The notes under the pieces: model-generated
What the model saw: only the letters and a program-made list of their open reading frames with translations
Told to the model about the DNA's origin: nothing
The model's database searches: none
Position numbers and translations under genes: made by a program
Shown: in pieces, positions 6,371 to 11,082 of the stretch
Layout: the number at the start of each line of letters is the position of its first letter
How positions within the stretch are numbered: the first letter of the stretch is position 1
Assembly (NCBI GenBank): GCA_934754855.1
Contig: CAKVJR010000049.1
Coordinates: forward strand, 1-11,082
Origin: an uncultured Candidatus Melainabacteria bacterium
GTDB lineage: Bacteria; Cyanobacteriota; Vampirovibrionia; Gastranaerophilales; Gastranaerophilaceae
Reading direction: 5' to 3'
Length of the DNA: 11,082 nucleotides

Positions 6371-6916
6371 ATGGCGGATAACGAAAAAAAATCGCAAAAA
6401 ACTTCTGAGTCAAAAAATGTTTTTGACAAGAAAAAAACGTCCTACATTCCGATGGGACAATACGTTCCCGTGCATAAGGTTCCTGACAAACTTTCAAAAG
6501 AAGAATTGTCAAAAATTGACGCTAAAGATTTCTTGAAAAAAACGTCAAATCCTTTTGAAAAGAAAGATTTTCAAGAACACAAACTGTGCTTTTATGACGG
6601 AGATTATTTGAAACAACAAACTCTCGAAAAGACTGATTTGTATTCGTTTTCGGGCAATATGCTCGTAAGATTTTTTAAGATAATTTTTTTCAATCTTCCG
6701 ATTGTAAATTTTTTGTATTTGAAATTAAAAGAATCAAAAATCAAAGATTCTATTTCTACATTAAATTCCTTAAACGGCAGTGTAGATAATTATGCTAAGC
6801 ATTTTGAGGGCAAAAGCATTATTAATGAGCAAAAATATCAACAAATTTGTGCTGAATTGATTAAGGCAAACAACATTCAATCACAAATCAAACGTGACAT
6901 TTTGTCTGACTTTTAA
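6371..6916 (+). CDS. Hypothetical protein with charged N-terminus and hydrophobic patch
   Basis: I do not recognise this 181-residue protein. Residues 1-60 are polar and lysine-rich, and probably disordered, with a small PMGQYVPVHKVP segment (28-39). Residues 98-117 (LVRFFKIIFFNLPIVNFLYL) form a hydrophobic stretch with basic residues at its start, which could be a membrane anchor or amphipathic helix. The rest (118-181) looks helical. The ATG at 6371 is chosen because AAAGGAAAG sits directly before it. A longer reading from a TTG at 6329 lacks such a site. It follows metW by 72 bases on the same strand with no terminator between them, so read-through is possible. A 221-base regulatory gap separates it from ftsZ. 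A role at the membrane or in division is speculation from position alone. Confidence 0.7.
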   Translation: MADNEKKSQKTSESKNVFDKKKTSYIPMGQYVPVHKVPDKLSKEELSKIDAKDFLKKTSNPFEKKDFQEHKLCFYDGDYLKQQTLEKTDLYSFSGNMLVRFFKIIFFNLPIVNFLYLKLKESKIKDSISTLNSLNGSVDNYAKHFEGKSIINEQKYQQICAELIKANNIQSQIKRDILSDF

Positions 6917-6977
6917 AATTTTTTATTACAAATCTATAACATGTCTTAAAAAACTAAAAAAAATTCTTTACTATTTT

Positions 6978-7006
6978 TTGTATTTTCTATACTATATTTT
7001 TATAAA
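6978..7006 (+). promoter_or_regulatory. Candidate ftsZ promoter
   Basis: TTGTAT (6978-6983) and TATAAA (7001-7006) are separated by 17 bases. A second, overlapping option is TTTACT (6967-6972) with TATACT (6988-6993) at 15 bases. Both lie in a very T-rich block. Starts would fall near 7000-7013, giving a leader of roughly 125-140 bases before the ftsZ ATG. Confidence 0.5.
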
Positions 7007-7031
7007 GCGGTAAACAAAGAATGGTTAGAAT

Positions 7032-7129
7032 ATCCTCGAAATACCGTGATTTCAAGTCAGGAAACGCTTTTTGAGCAAATTGAATTGATATAAACGAGGA
7101 TTAGAAATATAAGATTTATTTCTGGAGGT
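7032..7129 (+). promoter_or_regulatory. Possible structured leader of ftsZ ending at the ribosome binding site
   Basis: Three helices can form. ATCCTCG (7032-7038) pairs with CGAGGAT (7095-7101). Inside it, 7046-7053 pairs with 7061-7067, with one bulged A and one G·T pair. AGAAATA (7103-7109) pairs exactly with TATTTCT (7117-7123). The outer and last helices are separated by one base, and the last ends directly before the Shine-Dalgarno GGAGGT (7124-7129), eight bases from the ATG. Such a layout could modulate ribosome access. AT-rich sequence folds easily, so this is a hypothesis. Confidence 0.35.
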
Positions 7130-7137
7130 CTTACAAA

Positions 7138-8340
7138 ATGTACGATAATTTCGCAAATGGCATCACACCAGCAAAAATAAAGGTTATCGGTGTCGGCGGC
7201 GGCGGCGGAAACGCAGTTAACCGAATGATTGAAAACGACATGGAAGGTGTCGAATTCTGGGTAATGAACACTGATAAACAAGTTTTGGACAGAGCCAAAG
7301 TTGAAGAATCACACCGCATTCAACTCGGTCAAACATTGACTCAAGGTTTGGGTGCCGGCGGAAACCCGTCAATCGGTGAACAAGCGGCTAAAGAAAGCCA
7401 AGAACAAATCGCTCAAGCGGTTGAAGGTGCAGATATGGTATTTATTACCGCAGGTATGGGCGGCGGCACAGGTACAGGTGCTTCTCCCGTTATCGCACAA
7501 ATCGCTAAAGATTCAGGTGCTTTGACTATCGCCGTTGTTACTAAACCTTTCTCTTTTGAAGGTAAAAGAAAAATGAACTTCGCTGTCGAAGGTTACAACA
7601 AACTTAAAGATGAAGTTGATTCAATCATCGTTGTTCCTAACGAAAGATTGCTCGAAGTTGCAGGCAACAAGGCAACTTTGATTGACGCTTTCACAATTGC
7701 TGATGCAGTTTTGACAAGAGGCGTTCAAGGTATTTCAGATATCGTTGCACTCCCCGGTGTTGTTAACGTTGACTTTGCTGATGTTAAAGCAATTATGAAA
7801 AATTCGGGTACTGCTTTGATGGGTATCGGTGTAATGTCAGGCGAAGGCAGAGCGGTTCAAGCAGCAAATGCGGCTATCAACTCACCGCTTATCGAATCTT
7901 CCTTGAAGGGTGCAACAGGCGTTATCGTCAACGTTACAGGCGGTTCGGATATGACATTGTTTGAAATCAATGCTGCATCTCAAGTTATCCAAAAAGAAAT
8001 TGCAGACGATGCAAACTTCACATTCGGTGCCGTTATCAACGAAAACGTTATGAACGCAAGCGAAATTCAAGTTACGGTTATCGCAACAGGCTTCGATATG
8101 AAACCTGCTCCGGAAGCACCGAAACAAACTGAAAAATTGAACGTAAGCGACTTTTTCAGCGGCAAAATGAGCAACAATAACAACGTAAATACTCAAAATG
8201 TTGCTCCGAAAGCACCGGCTGCTCCTCAACAACAAGCACCGAAAGTTGAAACAAAAACAGATTTTCCGATTAATTACGGAAACCAACCCAATAACGGTCA
8301 AAAGTCGGTAGATATCGACCTTCCTCCGTTCTTGAAATAG
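7138..8340 (+). CDS. ftsZ: Cell division GTPase FtsZ
   Basis: This 400-residue tubulin-like GTPase polymerises into the division ring at midcell. The signature loop GGGTGTG is at residues 108-114, with the nucleotide-contacting KVIGVGGGGGNAVNRM near the N-terminus (15-30). The catalytic T7 loop NVDFAD (210-215) carries Asp212 and Asp215. The globular core ends near ATGFD (316-320). A flexible linker of about 70 residues rich in Ala, Pro, Gln and Asn (321-390) leads to the tail peptide DIDLPPFLK (392-400), which would bind membrane tethers. The tail resembles the cyanobacterial D-I-P-x-F-L type but stops one residue after FL, without the usual run of basic residues. The core also reads closest to cyanobacterial FtsZ in my recollection. 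A strong GGAGGT lies upstream. The gene stands alone rather than in a dcw cluster with ftsQ/ftsA, and is followed by a strong terminator. Confidence 0.97.
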   Translation: MYDNFANGITPAKIKVIGVGGGGGNAVNRMIENDMEGVEFWVMNTDKQVLDRAKVEESHRIQLGQTLTQGLGAGGNPSIGEQAAKESQEQIAQAVEGADMVFITAGMGGGTGTGASPVIAQIAKDSGALTIAVVTKPFSFEGKRKMNFAVEGYNKLKDEVDSIIVVPNERLLEVAGNKATLIDAFTIADAVLTRGVQGISDIVALPGVVNVDFADVKAIMKNSGTALMGIGVMSGEGRAVQAANAAINSPLIESSLKGATGVIVNVTGGSDMTLFEINAASQVIQKEIADDANFTFGAVINENVMNASEIQVTVIATGFDMKPAPEAPKQTEKLNVSDFFSGKMSNNNNVNTQNVAPKAPAAPQQQAPKVETKTDFPINYGNQPNNGQKSVDIDLPPFLK

Positions 8341-8360
8341 TTTAAGACTAACAGAAAATT

Positions 8361-8390
8361 AAGGGTGACAGAAATGTCGCCCTTTTTTTT
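8361..8390 (+). terminator. Intrinsic terminator of ftsZ
   Basis: AAGGGTGACA (8361-8370) pairs with TGTCGCCCTT (8375-8384) over 10 bp with one G·T pair and a GAAA loop. It is followed by an uninterrupted T-run at 8383-8390. It begins 20 bases after the ftsZ stop. Confidence 0.92.
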
Positions 8391-8402
8391 ATTCAAAATA
8401 AT

Positions 8403-8502
8403 AACCCTTGCAAATCCGCCGAAAATATATTCAGCGATTTTTTTGTCAAAAACAACCCTTGCAAAATTGCTGCAAATTTATTTGGCGATTTTTTCTCAAA
8501 AA
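8403..8502. repeat. Two tandem 51-base units, each a terminator-like hairpin
   Basis: Unit 1 (8403-8453) and unit 2 (8454-8502) both open with AACCCTTGCAAA and close with GCGATTTTTT, a short pyrimidine step and TCAAAAA. They are about 80% identical with one indel. In unit 1, AAATC-C-GC pairs with GCGATTT with one bulge. In unit 2, AAAATTGC (8463-8470) pairs with GCGATTTT (8485-8492) with one wobble, and CAAAT/ATTTG can extend it internally. Each hairpin runs into Ts on the plus strand. ACCCTTG recurs once more at 8528-8534, inside the clpC terminator. Confidence 0.65.
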
Positions 8503-8516
8503 AATGATTTTTGCTT

Positions 8517-8548
8517 AAAAAAAAACGACCCTTGAAAATCAAGAGTCG
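8517..8548 (-). terminator. Intrinsic terminator of clpC, possibly two-way
   Basis: CGACCCTTGA (8526-8535) pairs with TCAAGAGTCG (8539-8548) except for one mismatch, around a three-base loop. On the minus strand the hairpin is followed by nine Ts (8525-8517), about 20 bases after the clpC stop. On the plus strand it is followed by CTTTTTG, so it may also catch read-through from ftsZ. Confidence 0.85.
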
Positions 8549-8569
8549 CTTTTTGTTTGTTTAAAAAGA

Positions 8570-11082
8570 TTATTCGTCTTTTTTATCTTCTTCTTTTTCC
8601 TCAGGTTTTTCGGCGGGGACTGTTTCCTTTTTTTCGTCCTCTACGTCAACCGTATGGAATTTGATTTTCTTATCTTCGAGAGTAAGAACAATCTTTTTGC
8701 CTGCTTTGAACTGACCTCCCAAAATTTCTTCTGCCAAGCCGTCTTCGACTTTCTTTTGGATAAGACGTTTGAGAGGTCTTGCACCGTAGGCTTCGGAGTA
8801 TCCGTCCTCTGCAAGATAATCTTTAACTTCGTCAGAAACTTCGATTTTCAAATCTTGTGCTTCCAATCTCTTGAACAAATCTTTGAACAACAAGTCAACG
8901 ATTTGTCTGATTTCAGGTTTAGAAAGGTGAGCAAATACGATTGTTTCGTCGATTCTGTTGAGGAATTCGGGCTTGAATGCCTTTTTCATTTCTTCAGTAA
9001 CAGTTTCTTTAAGACGTTCGTATTTGTCTTTCGATTCGTCGTCGCCGACTGAGAAGCCCAATTTTGAACCTGTTGAAATCATGCTTGCACCGACGTTTGA
9101 TGTCATGATGATGATTGTGTTCTTGAAGTTTACGTGTCTGCCTTTTGCATCGGTCAAACGGCCGTCGTCAAGAATTTGCAACATGATATTAAATACGTCA
9201 GGGTGAGCCTTTTCGATTTCATCAAAAAGAATTACCGAGTAAGGTTTCTTTCTGATAGTTTCTGTTAAGTGACCGCCATCGTCGTAGCCGACGTATCCCG
9301 GAGGTGAACCGATAAGTTTTGCTGTCGAATGTTTTTCCATAAATTCTGACATATCGACTCTTATCATGTTATCCTCTGAACCGAATACCGCTTCTGCCAA
9401 TGCTTTTGCAAGTTCAGTTTTACCAACACCCGTAGGACCTGCGAAGATGAAACTTCCAATCGGTCTGTTAGGTGCTTTTAAGCCGACTCTTGCACGTCTG
9501 ATTGCTTTTGAAATAGCAACAACGGCTTGATCTTGTCCGATAACTCTGTTGTGCAAAGTTTCTTCCAATTTGAGCAAGCGTTCGCTTTCGCCTTCGGTAA
9601 TTTTTGTTGTCGGAATGCCTGTCATTGTGCTGACGACTTCCGCAACTTGTTCTGCCGTAACGGTCGGTTTATTTGCTTCTGATTCCGCTTTCCATTTTTC
9701 AGTCACTTCGTGGACTTTTTCTTTCAATGAGGCTGCTTCGTCACGCAAATCCGATGCAACTTCAAACTCTTGGTTTCTGATTGCTTCTTCTTTTTTCTTA
9801 ACAACTTCTTTGAGTTGTCTGTCGAGTTCTTTTCCTTCGGGAGGAAGCGAACTTGACTTAATTCTGACTTTTGAGCAAGCCTCATCGATGATATCGATTG
9901 CTTTATCAGGCAAATATCTGTCTGTTATGTATTTGTATGAAAGTTCAGTCGCAGCAACGATTGCCTCGTCTGAAATATTCAATTTGTGGTGTTCTTCGTA
10001 CTTGTGACGCAAACCTTTGATAATCGCAATTGTATCGTCAACTGACGGTTCTTCGATTACGATAGGTTGGAAACGTCTTTCAAGTGCGGGGTCTTTTTCA
10101 ACATACTTACGATATTCATCGTTCGTTGTTGCACCGATAACTTGGATTTCACCTCTCGAAAGTGCAGGTTTCAAAATGTTTGCAGCATCAATAGCACCTT
10201 CTGCCGCTCCTGCTCCAATCAAGGTGTGCATTTCATCGATTACAAGAATGATGTTTCCTGACAATCTGATTTCGTCCATAATCTTTTTAAGACGTTCTTC
10301 AAATTCGCCTCTATACTTCGTTCCTGCAATCAAAAGGCCCATATCGAGTTGGATAACTTTTTTGCCGTCAAGCAAATCGGGTACTTCCGAGTTTACAATT
10401 CTGCTTGCCAATCCTTCTGCGATAGCCGTTTTGCCGACACCGGGTTCGCCAAGTAATACGGGGTTATTCTTTGTTCTTCTTGCGAGAATTTGAATAACAC
10501 GTTCAATTTCTTTTTCTCTGCCGACAACAGGGTCAAGTCTTTGTTCCGCTGCTGCCAAGGTTAAGTCTGTGCCAAACTCATCAAGCATCGGAGTTTTGGT
10601 TTTTCCGCCGGGGGTTGCTGCCGATGAAGAACGACCTCTGCTGCCTGTGCCTGCTTCTGCTTCAGCAGTTCCGCCGCCTTTAATTTCACCGAGCATTTTT
10701 ACAACATTCGTTCTGACTTTATTCAAGTCAACGCCCAAGTTTTCCAATACTCTTGCCGCAACACCGTCGCCTTCTCGGATTAAACCTAAAAGCAAGTGTT
10801 CCGTACCGATGTAGTTATGACCCAATTGTCTTGCTTCGTCCCATGAAAGTTCCAAAACTCGCTTTGCACGAGGGGTGAACGGAATTTCAACAGCAACAAA
10901 GCCTGCACCTCTGCCGATAATTTCTTCGACAGCGGCACGTGCGTCTTTTAGTGTTACGCCCATTGATTTCAAGGTTTTTGCTGCTACGCCCGTTCCTTCA
11001 CCGATAAGTCCGAGCAAGACCTGTTCCGTTCCGACAAAATTATGTCCCAAACGGCGTGCTTCTTCTTGTGCAAGCATAATGA
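8570..11082 (-). CDS. clpC: ATP-dependent Clp protease ATP-binding subunit ClpC (5' end outside window)
   Basis: This AAA+ unfoldase threads proteins into ClpP for degradation. Numbering from the first Met in view (at 11077), it has two Clp_N repeats (1-130), a Gly/Ala/Ser/Thr linker (131-163), and D1 with Walker A GEPGVGKT (210-217) and Walker B ending DE (281-282). A UVR-type middle domain (about 422-457) marks ClpC rather than ClpB. D2 has GPTGVGKT (547-554) and ILFDE (616-620), and the ClpP-docking loop KLGF is at 672-675. A charged Lys/Glu tail (813-835) ends it. The frame stays open past that Met to the window edge, reading ...(V)IM, as in the family's N-terminus. So the true start lies about a dozen residues beyond the edge, and the Met at 11077 is internal. 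It converges with ftsZ. No clpP, mcsA or mcsB is in view. Confidence 0.96.
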   Translation of the reverse strand, partial: IMLAQEEARRLGHNFVGTEQVLLGLIGEGTGVAAKTLKSMGVTLKDARAAVEEIIGRGAGFVAVEIPFTPRAKRVLELSWDEARQLGHNYIGTEHLLLGLIREGDGVAARVLENLGVDLNKVRTNVVKMLGEIKGGGTAEAEAGTGSRGRSSSAATPGGKTKTPMLDEFGTDLTLAAAEQRLDPVVGREKEIERVIQILARRTKNNPVLLGEPGVGKTAIAEGLASRIVNSEVPDLLDGKKVIQLDMGLLIAGTKYRGEFEERLKKIMDEIRLSGNIILVIDEMHTLIGAGAAEGAIDAANILKPALSRGEIQVIGATTNDEYRKYVEKDPALERRFQPIVIEEPSVDDTIAIIKGLRHKYEEHHKLNISDEAIVAATELSYKYITDRYLPDKAIDIIDEACSKVRIKSSSLPPEGKELDRQLKEVVKKKEEAIRNQEFEVASDLRDEAASLKEKVHEVTEKWKAESEANKPTVTAEQVAEVVSTMTGIPTTKITEGESERLLKLEETLHNRVIGQDQAVVAISKAIRRARVGLKAPNRPIGSFIFAGPTGVGKTELAKALAEAVFGSEDNMIRVDMSEFMEKHSTAKLIGSPPGYVGYDDGGHLTETIRKKPYSVILFDEIEKAHPDVFNIMLQILDDGRLTDAKGRHVNFKNTIIIMTSNVGASMISTGSKLGFSVGDDESKDKYERLKETVTEEMKKAFKPEFLNRIDETIVFAHLSKPEIRQIVDLLFKDLFKRLEAQDLKIEVSDEVKDYLAEDGYSEAYGARPLKRLIQKKVEDGLAEEILGGQFKAGKKIVLTLEDKKIKFHTVDVEDEKKETVPAEKPEEKEEDKKDE

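Noticed and set aside
7021..7074. 17-codon upstream reading frame in the ftsZ leader
   Set aside because: It has only a weak purine stretch before its ATG and no sign of coding; such short frames occur by chance.
8403..8502. CRISPR-like repeat pair
   Set aside because: There are only two adjoining degenerate units without spacers, each behaving as a terminator hairpin.
8654..10814. Several plus-strand open frames opposite clpC
   Set aside because: The minus strand encodes an intact, highly conserved ClpC, and these frames have no independent signals.

Overview
The window is an AT-rich bacterial chromosome segment with ordinary housekeeping genes and a small accessory-looking patch at its left end. 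FtsZ (7138-8340) and the ClpC-type unfoldase (8570 to the right edge) read like cyanobacterial-lineage proteins, but nothing here is photosynthetic. With the low GC, this makes a non-photosynthetic relative of Cyanobacteria (Vampirovibrionia/Melainabacteria, for example gut Gastranaerophilales) my best guess. That placement is inference from remembered family resemblance, not from a search.

Layout. Positions 1-172 hold a hairpin-rich segment that is open on both strands and looks like part of an intergenic repeat or mobile element. It is followed by a small phage-type N-acetylmuramoyl-L-alanine amidase (274-783) and a 68-residue excisionase-like helix-turn-helix protein (979-1185) ending in a clear terminator. 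On the minus strand come rmuC (1245-2579, with its own good promoter) and, upstream of it, a short PHP-domain metal hydrolase (2642-3286).

Divergent from the PHP gene is a tightly packed plus-strand operon: a multi-pass membrane protein (3337-4344), a 75-residue zinc-ribbon-like protein (4346-4573), metX (4573-5694) and metW (5687-6298). Gaps or overlaps are 1-8 bases, so the cluster is translationally coupled. MetX and MetW are the homoserine O-acyltransferase and its partner in methionine synthesis. An unrecognised 181-residue protein (6371-6916) follows.

ftsZ is preceded by a 221-base gap with a plausible promoter and a leader that can fold into several helices ending exactly at the Shine-Dalgarno sequence. 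ftsZ and clpC converge. The roughly 230 bases between them hold a strong ftsZ terminator, two tandem 51-base terminator-like units, and a two-way terminator that serves clpC. The clpC gene runs off the right edge and lacks only about its first dozen residues.

I found no clear new defence or mobile system. The best candidates for something undescribed are the left-end repeat with its amidase/excisionase neighbours, the membrane/zinc-ribbon genes fused into the metXW operon, the ftsZ leader, and the stacked terminator units.
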